64,000 nucleotides of DNA from the NCBI RefSeq assembly GCF_002019855.1, contig NZ_CM007717.1, forward strand, positions 7,201,750-7,265,749, given 5' to 3'. Position numbers and translations under genes: made by a program. Source of the stretch: Streptomyces antibioticus (GTDB lineage Bacteria; Actinomycetota; Actinomycetes; Streptomycetales; Streptomycetaceae). Positions within the stretch are counted from its first letter, which is position 1. The number at the start of each line of letters is the position of its first letter. The notes beneath the pieces are model-generated. The model made no database searches. It saw only the letters and a program-made list of their open reading frames with translations, and had not been told where the DNA came from. This document shows positions 16,672 through 25,603 of this stretch, piece after piece.

Positions 16672-17829
16672 GTGACCGCAGTGTCCCTGGGCCTGCCGGA
16701 AGTACCGGCCCGGCCGGTCGCCGAGCGCCGGGTGTCGCGGCGGATCCAGGTCGGCTCCGTCGCGGTCGGCGGCGGGGCCCCGGTCTCCGTGCAGTCGATG
16801 ACCACGACCCGTACGTCCGACATCGGCGCGACGCTCCAGCAGATCGCCGAGCTGACCGCGTCCGGCTGCCAGATCGTCCGCGTCGCCTGCCCCACGCAGG
16901 ACGACGCGGACGCCCTGTCCACGATCGCCCGCAAGTCGCAGATCCCGGTGATCGCGGACATCCACTTCCAGCCGAAGTACGTGTTCGCGGCGATCGAGGC
17001 CGGCTGCGCCGCCGTGCGCGTGAACCCGGGCAACATCAAGCAGTTCGACGACAAGGTGAGGGAGATCGCCAAGGCCGCGCGCGACCACGGCACTCCGATC
17101 CGCATCGGTGTGAACGCGGGCTCCCTGGACCGGCGTCTGCTCCAGAAGTACGGCAAGGCGACGCCCGAGGCGCTGGTGGAGTCGGCGTTGTGGGAGGCGT
17201 CCCTCTTCGAGGAGCACGACTTCCGTGACATCAAGATCTCGGTCAAGCACAACGACCCGGTCGTGATGATCGAGGCGTACCGCCAGCTCGCCGCCCAGTG
17301 CGACTACCCGCTCCACCTCGGGGTCACCGAGGCGGGTCCCGCCTTCCAGGGGACGATCAAGTCGGCGGTGGCGTTCGGGGCGTTGCTCTCCCAGGGGATC
17401 GGGGACACCATCCGGGTCTCGCTGAGCGCGCCGCCCGCCGAGGAGGTGAAGGTCGGCAACCAGATCCTGGAGTCGCTGAACCTCAGGCAGCGCGGTCTGG
17501 AGATCGTCTCCTGTCCGTCGTGCGGCCGGGCCCAGGTGGACGTCTACAAGCTGGCCGACGAGGTCACGGCCGGCCTCACCGGCATGGAGGTGCCGCTGCG
17601 CGTCGCCGTCATGGGCTGTGTCGTCAACGGCCCCGGCGAGGCGCGCGAGGCGGATCTGGGGGTCGCCTCCGGCAACGGCAAGGGCCAGATCTTCGTCAAG
17701 GGCGAGGTCGTCAAGACCGTCCCCGAGTCGAAGATCGTGGAGACCCTGATCGAGGAGGCGATGAAGATCGCCGAACAGCTTGAGCAGGACGGCGTCGCGG
17801 CGGGGGAGCCGGCCGTCACCGTGAGTTGA
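16672..17829 (+). CDS. ispG: 4-hydroxy-3-methylbut-2-en-1-yl diphosphate synthase IspG (GcpE)
   Basis: Fe-S enzyme (385 aa) of the MEP isoprenoid pathway, converting methylerythritol cyclodiphosphate to HMBPP. It starts with the conserved RRIQVGSVAVGGGAPVSVQS segment and carries cluster cysteines in SCPSCGRAQ and MGCVVNGPGEA. GTG 16672 is 5 bases after the hpnH stop. This is presumably a second copy besides a housekeeping ispG, placed here to raise precursor supply when hopanoids are made; the other copy is outside the window. Confidence 0.95.
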   Translation: MTAVSLGLPEVPARPVAERRVSRRIQVGSVAVGGGAPVSVQSMTTTRTSDIGATLQQIAELTASGCQIVRVACPTQDDADALSTIARKSQIPVIADIHFQPKYVFAAIEAGCAAVRVNPGNIKQFDDKVREIAKAARDHGTPIRIGVNAGSLDRRLLQKYGKATPEALVESALWEASLFEEHDFRDIKISVKHNDPVVMIEAYRQLAAQCDYPLHLGVTEAGPAFQGTIKSAVAFGALLSQGIGDTIRVSLSAPPAEEVKVGNQILESLNLRQRGLEIVSCPSCGRAQVDVYKLADEVTAGLTGMEVPLRVAVMGCVVNGPGEAREADLGVASGNGKGQIFVKGEVVKTVPESKIVETLIEEAMKIAEQLEQDGVAAGEPAVTVS

Positions 17830-17855
17830 AGAGCACGGACCGAAGGGGGCCCGAC

Positions 17856-19796
17856 GTGACGATCCTGGAGAACATCCGGCAGCCGCGCGACCTGAAGGCG
17901 CTGTCCGAGCCGGAACTCGGCCAACTGTCCGAAGAGATCAGGGAGTTCCTGGTGCACGCGGTCGCCAGGACCGGGGGGCACCTCGGCCCCAATCTGGGGG
18001 TGGTGGAACTGACCGTCGCGCTCCACCGGGTCTTCGAGTCCCCGAGAGACCGCATCCTGTGGGACACCGGCCACCAGAGCTATGTCCACAAGCTTCTGAC
18101 GGGACGTCAGGACTTCTCCAAGCTGCGCGGCAAGGGCGGCCTGTCCGGCTATCCCTCCCGCGAGGAGTCCGAGCACGACGTCATCGAGAACAGCCACGCC
18201 TCCACCGCGCTGGGCTGGGCCGACGGCCTCGCCAAGGCCCGCCAGGTGCAGGGCGAGAAGGGCCATGTGGTCGCCGTCGTCGGCGACGGCGCCCTCACCG
18301 GCGGGATGGCCTGGGAGGCGCTGAACAACATCGCCGCCGCCAAGGACCGGCCGCTGATCGTCGTCGTCAACGACAACGAGCGCTCCTACGCGCCGACCAT
18401 CGGCGGCCTCGCCAACCATCTGGCCACCCTGCGCACCACCGACGGCTACGAGAAGGTCCTCGCCTGGGGCAAGGACGTCCTGCTGCGCACCCCGGTGGTG
18501 GGTCACACCGTCTACGAGTCGCTGCACGGCGCCAAGAAGGGCTTCAAGGACGCCTTCGCCCCGCAGGGCATGTTCGAGGACCTCGGCCTGAAGTACGTCG
18601 GCCCGATCGACGGACACGACCTCAGGGCCGTCGAGTCCGCGCTGCGCCGCGCCAAGCGCTTCCACGGGCCGGTGCTGGTGCACTGCCTGACCGAGAAGGG
18701 CCGCGGCTACGAACCGGCGCTCGCGCACGAGGAGGACCACTTCCACACGGTCGGGGTGATGGACCCGCTGACCTGCGCGCCGCTCGCCCCGTCCGGCGGG
18801 CCGTCGTGGACGTCGGTGTTCGGCGACGAGATCGTCCGGATCGGCGAGGAACGCGACGACGTCGTGGCGATCACGGCGGCGATGCTGCACCCGGTGGGCC
18901 TCGGCGCCTTCGCCGAACGGTTCCCGGACCGGGTGTGGGACGTCGGGATCGCCGAGCAGCACGCGGCCGTCAGCGCGGCCGGCCTCGCCACCGGCGGGCT
19001 CCACCCCGTCGTCGCCGTCTACGCCACCTTCCTCAACCGGGCCTTCGACCAACTGCTGATGGACGTGGCGCTGCACCGGTGCGGGGTGACGTTCGTGCTG
19101 GACCGGGCCGGTGTCACCGGCGCCGACGGGGCCTCGCACAACGGGATGTGGGACATGTCCGTCCTCCAGGTCGTCCCCGGCCTGCGGATCGCGGCCCCGC
19201 GTGACGCCGAGCAACTGCGCGCCCAGTTGCGGGAGGCGGTCGCCGTGGACGACGCGCCGACCCTGGTCCGCTTCCCGAAGGAGTCGGTCGGACCGGAGAT
19301 CCCGGCGGTCGGCCGGGTGGGCGGCATGGACGTCCTGCACCGCTCCGACACCACCGAGACGCCGGACGTCCTGCTGGTGGCCGTCGGGGTGATGGCCCCC
19401 GTCTGCCTCCAGGCCGCCGAACTGCTCCAGGCGCGTGGCATCGGCTGCACGGTCGTGGACCCGCGCTGGGTCAAACCCGTCGACCCGGCGCTGCCCGGAC
19501 TGGCCGCCGGACACCGGCTGGTGGCCGTCGTCGAGGACAACAGCCGTGCCGCCGGGGTCGGTTCGGCGGTGGCGCTGGCCCTGGGCGACGCCGAGGTGGA
19601 CGTGCCCGTACGGCGGTTCGGCATCCCGGAGCAGTTCCTCGCGCACGCCAAGCGCGCGGAGGTGCTGGCGGACATCGGCCTCACCCCGGTGGAGGTCGCG
19701 GGGCGGATCAGCGCGAGCCTGGCGGTCCTCGCCGTCAAGGAGGCGGGCACCGAAGCGGGTACAGAAGCGGGCACAGTCGAGGAGAAGGACGTATGA
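17856..19796 (+). CDS. dxs: 1-deoxy-D-xylulose-5-phosphate synthase
   Basis: Thiamine-diphosphate transketolase-like enzyme (646 aa) making DXP from pyruvate and glyceraldehyde-3-phosphate, entry step of the MEP pathway. Seen: SRTGGHLGPNLG-type N-terminus (ARTGGHLGPNLGVVELTVAL), the GDGALTGGMAWEALNN ThDP/Mg motif and a DRAGVTGADG transketolase pyrimidine-domain motif. GTG 17856 follows AAGGGGG; a TTG at 17826 is possible. The C-terminus has a tandem GTEA repeat (EAGTEAGTEAGTVE) absent from typical family members. Its stop overlaps hpnO (ATGA). Confidence 0.95.
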   Translation: MTILENIRQPRDLKALSEPELGQLSEEIREFLVHAVARTGGHLGPNLGVVELTVALHRVFESPRDRILWDTGHQSYVHKLLTGRQDFSKLRGKGGLSGYPSREESEHDVIENSHASTALGWADGLAKARQVQGEKGHVVAVVGDGALTGGMAWEALNNIAAAKDRPLIVVVNDNERSYAPTIGGLANHLATLRTTDGYEKVLAWGKDVLLRTPVVGHTVYESLHGAKKGFKDAFAPQGMFEDLGLKYVGPIDGHDLRAVESALRRAKRFHGPVLVHCLTEKGRGYEPALAHEEDHFHTVGVMDPLTCAPLAPSGGPSWTSVFGDEIVRIGEERDDVVAITAAMLHPVGLGAFAERFPDRVWDVGIAEQHAAVSAAGLATGGLHPVVAVYATFLNRAFDQLLMDVALHRCGVTFVLDRAGVTGADGASHNGMWDMSVLQVVPGLRIAAPRDAEQLRAQLREAVAVDDAPTLVRFPKESVGPEIPAVGRVGGMDVLHRSDTTETPDVLLVAVGVMAPVCLQAAELLQARGIGCTVVDPRWVKPVDPALPGLAAGHRLVAVVEDNSRAAGVGSAVALALGDAEVDVPVRRFGIPEQFLAHAKRAEVLADIGLTPVEVAGRISASLAVLAVKEAGTEAGTEAGTVEEKDV

Positions 19797-21178
19797 CCGA
19801 CGAGTTCGACCTCGGCGCCCTCCTGGCCGAGCGCGGAGCCGAGCGCTACGAGCTGCACACCCGGTACCTCAACCACCAGCTCCCGCGCATGCTGCACACC
19901 ATCGGCTTCGACAAGGTCTACGAGCGGGCCGAGGGCGCCCACTTCTGGGACGCGGACGGCAACGACTACCTGGACATGCTCGCCGGGTTCGGGGTGATGG
20001 GCCTGGGCCGCCACCACCCGGTGGTCCGCAAGGCGCTGCACGACGTCCTCGACGCCTCGCTCGCCGACCTCACCCGCTTCGACTGCCAGCCGCTGCCCGG
20101 ACTGCTCGCCGAACGGCTGCTGGCCCACAGCCCCCATCTGGACCGGGTGTTCTTCGGCAACAGCGGCACCGAGGCCGTCGAGACCGCGCTGAAGTTCGCC
20201 CGGCGCGCCACCGGCCGGCCCAGGATCCTCTACTGCGACCACGCCTTCCACGGACTGACCACCGGCTCGCTGTCGGTCAACGGCGAGGACGGGTTCCGCG
20301 ACGGCTTCGGCCCGCTGCTGCCCGACACGGCCGTCCCGCTCGGCGATCTCGACGCCCTGGCGCGGGAGTTGAAGAAGGGCGACGTGGCCGCGCTGATCGT
20401 CGAGCCGATCCAGGGCAAGGGCGTGCACGAGGCCCCGCCCGGCTATCTGCGCGCCGCGCAGGACCTTCTGCACCGGCACAAGGCGCTGCTGATCGCCGAC
20501 GAGGTGCAGACCGGCCTCGGCCGCACCGGGGACTTCTACGCCTACCAGCACGAGGACGGCGTCGAACCCGACCTGGTCTGTGTCGCCAAGGCGCTCTCCG
20601 GCGGCTATGTGCCGGTGGGGGCCACCCTCGGCCGGGACTGGATCTTCAAGAAGGTGTACGCGTCGATCGACCGGGTGCTCGTCCACTCGGCGAGCTTCGG
20701 CTCCAACGCGCAGGCGATGGCGGGCGGGCTCGCGGTCCTGTCCGTGCTGGAGAACGAGCAGATCGTCGCCAACGCCCGGGTCACCGGCGACCTCCTGCGC
20801 TCGCGGCTGTCGGCGCTGACCGAGAAGTACGAGCTGCTCGCCGACGTCCGGGGCCGGGGCCTGATGATCGGCATCGAGTTCGGCAGGCCCCGCTCACTGG
20901 GGCTGCGCAGCCGGTGGGCGATGCTCCAGACCGCCCGCAAGGGGCTGTTCGCGCAGATGGTGGTCGTCCCGCTGCTCCAGCGGCACCGGATCCTCACCCA
21001 GGTCTCCGGCGACCATCTGGAGGTGATCAAGCTGATCCCGCCGCTGGTCGTCGACGAACAGGACGTGGACCGGTTCGTGGACGCCTTCACCGAGGTGATG
21101 GACGACGCCCACAGCGGGAACGGGCTGATGTGGGACTTCGGCAAGACCCTGATCAAGCAGGCGGTGGCCAACCGGTAG
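19793..21178 (+). CDS. hpnO: Class III aminotransferase HpnO (ribosylhopane to aminobacteriohopanetriol)
   Basis: PLP-dependent aminotransferase (461 aa). In hopanoid clusters HpnO aminates ribosylhopane to aminobacteriohopanetriol. Key segments: FFGNSGTEAVETALKFAR (phosphate binding), LIADEVQTGLGRTG with the PLP-ring Asp, and CVAKALSGGYVPVGA with the Schiff-base lysine. ATG 19793 overlaps the dxs stop. It is the last hopanoid gene; no clear terminator follows, so some transcripts may run into the XRE gene 95 bases on. Confidence 0.9.
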   Translation: MTDEFDLGALLAERGAERYELHTRYLNHQLPRMLHTIGFDKVYERAEGAHFWDADGNDYLDMLAGFGVMGLGRHHPVVRKALHDVLDASLADLTRFDCQPLPGLLAERLLAHSPHLDRVFFGNSGTEAVETALKFARRATGRPRILYCDHAFHGLTTGSLSVNGEDGFRDGFGPLLPDTAVPLGDLDALARELKKGDVAALIVEPIQGKGVHEAPPGYLRAAQDLLHRHKALLIADEVQTGLGRTGDFYAYQHEDGVEPDLVCVAKALSGGYVPVGATLGRDWIFKKVYASIDRVLVHSASFGSNAQAMAGGLAVLSVLENEQIVANARVTGDLLRSRLSALTEKYELLADVRGRGLMIGIEFGRPRSLGLRSRWAMLQTARKGLFAQMVVVPLLQRHRILTQVSGDHLEVIKLIPPLVVDEQDVDRFVDAFTEVMDDAHSGNGLMWDFGKTLIKQAVANR

Positions 21179-21216
21179 GCGCCCGGGGGGTGAGTCCCCT
21201 CCGGGTCCCTCCGGCC

Positions 21217-21255
21217 TTTTGCCTCTGAGGCAAGAAATTTGCCGCAGAGGCAAAA
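21217..21255. promoter_or_regulatory. Two direct-repeat operators before the XRE-cupin gene
   Basis: TTTGCC-N5-GGCAAG at 21218-21234 and TTTGCC-N5-GGCAAA at 21238-21254 are each palindromic and lie centre to centre 20 bases apart, two helix turns. The outermost halves also form an 11-base perfect inverted repeat (21217-21227 with 21245-21255). The gene start at 21274 follows by 18 bases without a clear ribosome site, so the promoter may be inside the repeats. Autoregulation by the encoded XRE protein is inferred. Confidence 0.6.
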
Positions 21256-21273
21256 CTCGGGCTGAATGGACGT

Positions 21274-21909
21274 ATGAGTTCGCCCGACGCGCCTCCTCCG
21301 GACGCGCTCCCCGCCGACGCGCTGCCCGCCGTGGCACCGCAGCTACGGTCCCTGCGCCGCCGGGCCGGTCTCACGCTGGAGGCCGCCGCCCGGTCCGCCA
21401 CGATGTCACCGGCCCATCTGTCCCGGCTGGAGACGGGCCGCCGTCAGCCCTCGCTGCCGATGCTGCTCGCGCTCGCCCGCGTCTACGGTACGACGGTCTC
21501 GGAGCTGCTCGGGGAACGGGTCGCCGACCAGGACGCCGTCGTCCGCGCCGCGGACATGGAACCGACCCGGGCCGGCGGCTGGACCTACTGGCAGTCCGGC
21601 GCGCCCGGCCGGGGGATGCAGGCCCTGCGGGTGCATGTCCCGCACGGCTCGCAGGGCGACATCGTGCGTGTCCACCCGGGGGAGGAGTGGCTGCACGTCC
21701 TTCGGGGACGGCTGCGGCTGCGCCTCGGGGACACCGCGCATCTGCTCGGACCGGGGGACAGCGCGCACTTCGACTCGCTGACCCCGCACCGTCTCGCCGC
21801 CGAGGACTCCGACGGCGTCGACCTGCTGTTCGTCCACACCCTGTTGCAGAGCCCCACGGCCACGCTGTGCCTGGGCCCCGCCCCTGGAGACCTTGGAGAG
21901 ACACCATGA
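21274..21909 (+). CDS. XRE-family regulator with C-terminal cupin domain
   Basis: Transcription factor (211 aa). The helix-turn-helix is at about 25-75 (LRRRAGLTLEAAARSATMSPAHLSRLETG), and the C-terminal half is a small cupin (HPGEEWLHVLRGRLRLRLGD then LGPGDSAHFDSLTPHRL), likely binding a small effector. A Pro/Ala-rich leader occupies the first 20 residues. Two operator-like repeats precede it. It overlaps the next micro-ORF (ATGA), which is a common partner of this regulator type in Streptomyces. Regulated targets are unknown; the hopanoid operon just upstream is one possibility. Confidence 0.85.
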   Translation: MSSPDAPPPDALPADALPAVAPQLRSLRRRAGLTLEAAARSATMSPAHLSRLETGRRQPSLPMLLALARVYGTTVSELLGERVADQDAVVRAADMEPTRAGGWTYWQSGAPGRGMQALRVHVPHGSQGDIVRVHPGEEWLHVLRGRLRLRLGDTAHLLGPGDSAHFDSLTPHRLAAEDSDGVDLLFVHTLLQSPTATLCLGPAPGDLGETP

Positions 21910-22028
21910 GCGACACGGAGGAACGGCTGCCGCGCGGCATCTGGATCCGGCTGATCATCTACATCGCGGTGGGGCACGTCCTCGCGGCGTTCATCTGGCT
22001 GCTGTTCGAGGTGGGGGCCAACCAGTAG
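21906..22028 (+). CDS. Small single-span membrane protein (DUF6126-like)
   Basis: A 40-residue protein, MSDTEERLPRGIWIRL then a roughly 20-residue hydrophobic helix (LIIYIAVGHVLAAFIWLLFE) and a short tail. Its ATG overlaps the regulator's stop as ATGA, so the two are translated together. It matches my memory of DUF6126 micro-proteins found next to XRE-cupin regulators. Possibly it tethers or senses for the regulator; this is inference. Confidence 0.75.
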   Translation: MSDTEERLPRGIWIRLIIYIAVGHVLAAFIWLLFEVGANQ

Positions 22029-22048
22029 GGGTCCGCGGTCGGCGGAGG

Positions 22049-22846
22049 TCAGTCGAGCAGGCGCTCGCGCAGCAGCTCGCGGGTCGCGGGGGTGAGCCCC
22101 AGCCCCTGTTCCAGATAGGTGTCGACACCGCCCCAGGTCGTCTCGACGGTGTCGAACGCCGCCGCGAGATACTCCGCGCGGGCGTCGAAGAGCGGGCCGA
22201 GCAGCTCCATCACCTCGGGGGTGTAGGCCGAGGACGCGGAGCCGCTGCGGTGCACCTTGTAGCGGCGGTGCTTGGCGTTGGACTCCAGGTAGTCGGCGAC
22301 GATCGCGTCGCGCTCCACGCCCACGGCGAGCAGGGTCACCGCCACCGACAGACCCGCGCGGTCCTTGCCGGCCGCGCAGTGCATCAGGGCCGGGACGCTG
22401 TCCTCCGCGAGCGCGTGCAGCACCCGGGAGTGCTCGGCGGTGCGCTCGACGACGATCGTGCGGTAGGACGCGATCATGCGGTCCGCGGCCTTGCCGTCGC
22501 CGAGGATCCCGCGGAGCTGGTCGAGGTCGCCGTCGCGGACCATCTTCCAGAACTCCGCGCCGTCCGCCGGGTCCGACAGCGGAAGGTTCACATTGCGCAC
22601 GCCCGGCAGCTCGACGTCCGGGCCCTCCAGCTTCTGGTCCGCAGCGTTGCGGAAGTCGAAGATGGTGTGCAGGCCCAGGGAGGCGAGGAACGCGGAGTCC
22701 TCCTCGGTCGCGTGCGCGAGGTGACCGCTGCGGAACAGCACGCCGTGCCGCACCCGCCGTCCGTCCACCGTCGGCAGACCGCCCACGTCACGGAAATTGC
22801 GCACACCGGCCAGCTCGGGCTCGGTCGACGGGATCTGCTGCGTCAC
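22049..22846 (-). CDS. Protein-tyrosine phosphatase (MptpB-like)
   Basis: Cytoplasmic or secreted-without-signal phosphatase (265 aa) of the MptpB/tyrosine-serine type that removes phosphate from phosphoproteins or lipids. The P-loop is H156-C157-AAGKDR-AG, the classic CX5R with Cys157 as nucleophile; the extra Lys in CAAGKDR is typical of this bacterial group. N-terminal VRNFRDVGGLPTVDG is the family's opening motif. GTG start at 22846, divergent from the alpha-galactosidase. Confidence 0.9.
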   Translation of the reverse strand: MTQQIPSTEPELAGVRNFRDVGGLPTVDGRRVRHGVLFRSGHLAHATEEDSAFLASLGLHTIFDFRNAADQKLEGPDVELPGVRNVNLPLSDPADGAEFWKMVRDGDLDQLRGILGDGKAADRMIASYRTIVVERTAEHSRVLHALAEDSVPALMHCAAGKDRAGLSVAVTLLAVGVERDAIVADYLESNAKHRRYKVHRSGSASSAYTPEVMELLGPLFDARAEYLAAAFDTVETTWGGVDTYLEQGLGLTPATRELLRERLLD

Positions 22847-22929
22847 GGGGGCTCCCTCCCGGTCGGGCGCCGCCGGCGCGGCTCGTGATGGCCGACGGGA
22901 CCTTCATGACCATACGACATGGATTCCCC

Positions 22930-22945
22930 GGGCAACGGGTTGCCC
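22930..22945. promoter_or_regulatory. Palindrome in the phosphatase/galactosidase intergenic region
   Basis: GGGCAACGGGTTGCCC is a 16-base inverted repeat (7-base arms, 2-base centre) in the 179-base divergent gap. A second, weaker repeat (ATTCGA 22973-22978, TCGAAT 23005-23010) brackets the likely promoter of the galactosidase. LacI-type operators have this shape, but no LacI gene is adjacent. Confidence 0.35.
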
Positions 22946-23025
22946 AGGGGCGTTGCCATGACATCGTCACGCATTCGATTATGTTGATCCTTGATCGCAC
23001 CTGTTCGAATCAGTGGGGGTTTTTG

Positions 23026-25137
23026 ATGCCCGAGACCGTGAAGCCGGGCGCCGTGCGGCCCGAGACCGCCGCGGACGGCCGCACCTGGCTCCTCTCGGGG
23101 CCCACCAGCAGCTACGCCCTCCACCTCACCGGGGCCGACGAGCTGATCCATCTGCACTGGGGCCCGCGGATCGCGCTCGCCGACGCCGAGGCCCTCGCCG
23201 CCGTCCCCCTCCAGGGCCGCGCCTCCTTCGAGTCCCACCTCGACGGCCGCGAGGAGTACCCGGCCGAGGGCGGCCCCCGCTTCGTACGGCCCGCCCTGTC
23301 GGTGCGCACGGCCGGACGGCGCGGCACCGAGTGGACCTTCGAGGGGTACGACACCGAGGGCGACGCGGGTGACGAACTGCGGCTGCGGTTCCGGGACGGC
23401 GGCCTGTCGGTCACCCTGCACTACCGGATGCGCGGCGATGTCGTGGAGCGCTGGGTGACCCTGCGCAACGACGGCGGTGAACCCCAGGAGCTGCTGCGCG
23501 CCGACTCCGCCACCTGGACCCTGCCCGAGCGTGACGGCTGGCGGCTCTCCCAGCTCCACGGCCGCTGGGCCGCCGAGTCCCGGCTGGTCCGGGCGCCTCT
23601 GACCTACGGCGAGAAGGTCATCGGCAGCCGCCGCGGCCACACCGGCCACCAGCATCTGCCCTGGGTGGCGCTCGACACCGACGCCACCGAGGAGCGCGGC
23701 GAGGTCTACGGCTGTGCCCTCGGCTGGTCCGGCTCCTGGCGCATCGCCGTCGCGCAACTCCCGGACGCGCGCGTGCAGATCACCGGCGGCGCCGGCCACG
23801 ACGACTCCGGCCTGCTGCTGCTCGCCGCGGGGGAGTCCTTCACCACGCCCCTCTTCGCCGGACTGTGGAGCGACGGCGGCTTCGGCGGCGCCAGCCGCAC
23901 CTGGCACGCCTACCAGCGCGCCCATGTCGTCCCGGACGCGGAGCGGGACCGGCCGGTGCTGTTCAACTCCTGGGAGGCCACCTTCTTCGACATCTCCGAG
24001 GAGCAGCAGGCCGCCCTGGCGCGGCGCGCCGCGGAGATCGGCGTGGAGCTGTTCGTCGTCGACGACGGCTGGTTCGGGGCCCGCACCAGCGACCGGGCCG
24101 GACTCGGCGACTGGCGGCCCAACCCCGAGCGCTTCCCGCACGGCCTGAAGCCGCTCGCCGACCGGGTGCACGCCCTCGGCATGCGGTTCGGGATCTGGGT
24201 CGAGCCCGAGATGGTCAACCCGGACAGCGATCTGTACCGGGCGCACCCCGACTGGGTGCAGTTCCAACCGGGACGAAAGCGGACGGAGTTCCGCAATCAG
24301 CTCATGCTGAACCTCGCCCGCGAGGACGTCCAGGAGTACCTCTGGGACCAGCTCCACGGGCTGCTCTCCAGCGCGCCCGTCGACTATGTGAAGTGGGACT
24401 TCAACCGCTGCTTCACCGACGCGGGCTGGCCGGACGACCCCTATCCGCAGCGCCTGTGGGTCGACCACGTCCGGGCGCTGTACGCCCTGCTCGACCGGCT
24501 GCGGGCCGCCCACCCCGGGGTGGCCTTCGAGTCCTGCTCGGGCGGCGGCGGGCGGATCGACCTCGGGATCATGAGCCGCACCGACCAGGTGTGGACCTCC
24601 GACAACACCGACCCGCTGGACCGGCTCGACATCCAGCACGGCTTCAGCCAGATCCATCCCGCCCGGGTGATGGCCGCCTGGGTCACCGACAGCCCCAACA
24701 CCCAGCTCAACGGCCGGGTCAGCTCCCTGCGGTTCCGGTTCGTGAGCGCCATGGCCGGGGTGCTCGGGATCGGCGGGGACCTCTCCGAGTGGAGCGCGGA
24801 GGAGCTGGCCGAGGCCCGCCGCTGGGTGGACCTCTACAAGGAGATCAGGCCCGTCGTGCAGCGGGGCGACCTGTACCGGCTGCGCCCGCCGACGGGCGGG
24901 CTCAGTGCCGTGCAGTACGTGCGCGGTGACGAGAGCGTCGTCCTCGCCTGGCTCCAGGCCCAGCGCTACGGCGAGCCCGTCCCGGCGCTGCGGCTGCGCG
25001 GACTCGACCCGGCGGCGACGTACGAATGCCGCGAAACGGGCGAAGTGCACCGAGGTGCGGTGCTGCTGCACCACGGAATGCGGACCGGGCTGAGCGGTGA
25101 CCTCGATGCGGCGGTTATCCGGCTGCGTCGCATCTGA
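23026..25137 (+). CDS. Alpha-galactosidase, glycoside hydrolase family 36
   Basis: Intracellular retaining glycosidase (703 aa) releasing galactose from alpha-galactosides such as melibiose or raffinose. An N-terminal beta-sandwich (about 1-300) is followed by the TIM barrel. The nucleophile is D458 in YVKWDFNR, the acid/base D526 in SDNTDPLDR, and the substrate segment ESCSGGGGRIDLG lies between. No signal peptide is present, so a transporter elsewhere must bring the sugar in. ATG 23026 follows GGGGG about 6-10 bases upstream. Monocistronic, ended by the hairpin at 25157. Confidence 0.93.
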   Translation: MPETVKPGAVRPETAADGRTWLLSGPTSSYALHLTGADELIHLHWGPRIALADAEALAAVPLQGRASFESHLDGREEYPAEGGPRFVRPALSVRTAGRRGTEWTFEGYDTEGDAGDELRLRFRDGGLSVTLHYRMRGDVVERWVTLRNDGGEPQELLRADSATWTLPERDGWRLSQLHGRWAAESRLVRAPLTYGEKVIGSRRGHTGHQHLPWVALDTDATEERGEVYGCALGWSGSWRIAVAQLPDARVQITGGAGHDDSGLLLLAAGESFTTPLFAGLWSDGGFGGASRTWHAYQRAHVVPDAERDRPVLFNSWEATFFDISEEQQAALARRAAEIGVELFVVDDGWFGARTSDRAGLGDWRPNPERFPHGLKPLADRVHALGMRFGIWVEPEMVNPDSDLYRAHPDWVQFQPGRKRTEFRNQLMLNLAREDVQEYLWDQLHGLLSSAPVDYVKWDFNRCFTDAGWPDDPYPQRLWVDHVRALYALLDRLRAAHPGVAFESCSGGGGRIDLGIMSRTDQVWTSDNTDPLDRLDIQHGFSQIHPARVMAAWVTDSPNTQLNGRVSSLRFRFVSAMAGVLGIGGDLSEWSAEELAEARRWVDLYKEIRPVVQRGDLYRLRPPTGGLSAVQYVRGDESVVLAWLQAQRYGEPVPALRLRGLDPAATYECRETGEVHRGAVLLHHGMRTGLSGDLDAAVIRLRRI

Positions 25138-25156
25138 GCGTTCTGTCCGAATTGAA

Positions 25157-25190
25157 ATCCTTCATTCCAACTCGCTCTGGAATAAAGGAT
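25157..25190 (+). terminator. Terminator-like inverted repeat after the alpha-galactosidase
   Basis: ATCCTTCATTCC (25157-25168) and GGAATAAAGGAT (25179-25190) pair over 12 positions with one mismatch and a 10-base loop, 20 bases after the stop codon. It is unusually AT-rich for this genome. The rest of 25191-25411 has no gene that I can support and is probably promoter and leader of the riboswitch transcript. Confidence 0.5.
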
Positions 25191-25411
25191 CCTGGAGCAC
25201 TGTCACGTGAGCAGCGTCATACCGTGACCGTGCGTCGCCCGTCATGTTCACGTAATTCGCATGCTTTTCCAGGGTGTTAAGGGAAAAAGGGGCCATTCGA
25301 AACACGGAGTGTCACCGGGAAGTATCCCTGCGGATCAAGAGAAATGCGTCAACGGCACAACCTCTGCTTGTCCCTGTGCGTCGCGGTCGCCTACGTTCCA
25401 GACCAATCCGG

Positions 25412-25590
25412 ACGGACGCCTAATCCTGCCGCCGTCCGGGGACCGCACACTCACCCGTGCACGGCAGGAGCGGGGGACCCACAGGCACAACCGCCTGTTC
25501 CGGTCCCGGAACAGGCTTGGGGTAAAGCCGTGCCTCGGCACGGCCGGACATCTCCAGTCCGCACCCGACAGCTCACCTCGCAGGCGCCGG
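25412..25590 (+). ncRNA. c-di-AMP riboswitch (ydaO-yuaA class)
   Basis: The leader of the LysM-M23 gene carries the conserved blocks of the ydaO class: CGCCTAATCCTGCC at the 5' side, GCAGGAGCGGGGGACCCACA, TTGGGGTAAAGCCG, and the 3' hallmark CCCGACAGCTCACCTCGCAG followed by GCG. The outer helix can form between CGCC (25417-25420) and GGCG (25583-25586). In Streptomyces this class controls cell-wall hydrolases such as rpfA. The switch ends about 14 bases before the ATG, next to the GGAGAGGA ribosome site. Confidence 0.85.
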
Positions 25591-25603
25591 AGAGGAATGC
25601 GCC

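Noticed and set aside
18059..19204. Second reading frame (381 codons) inside dxs
   Set aside because: Arg/Pro/Gly-rich shadow frame with no initiation site; dxs itself is intact.
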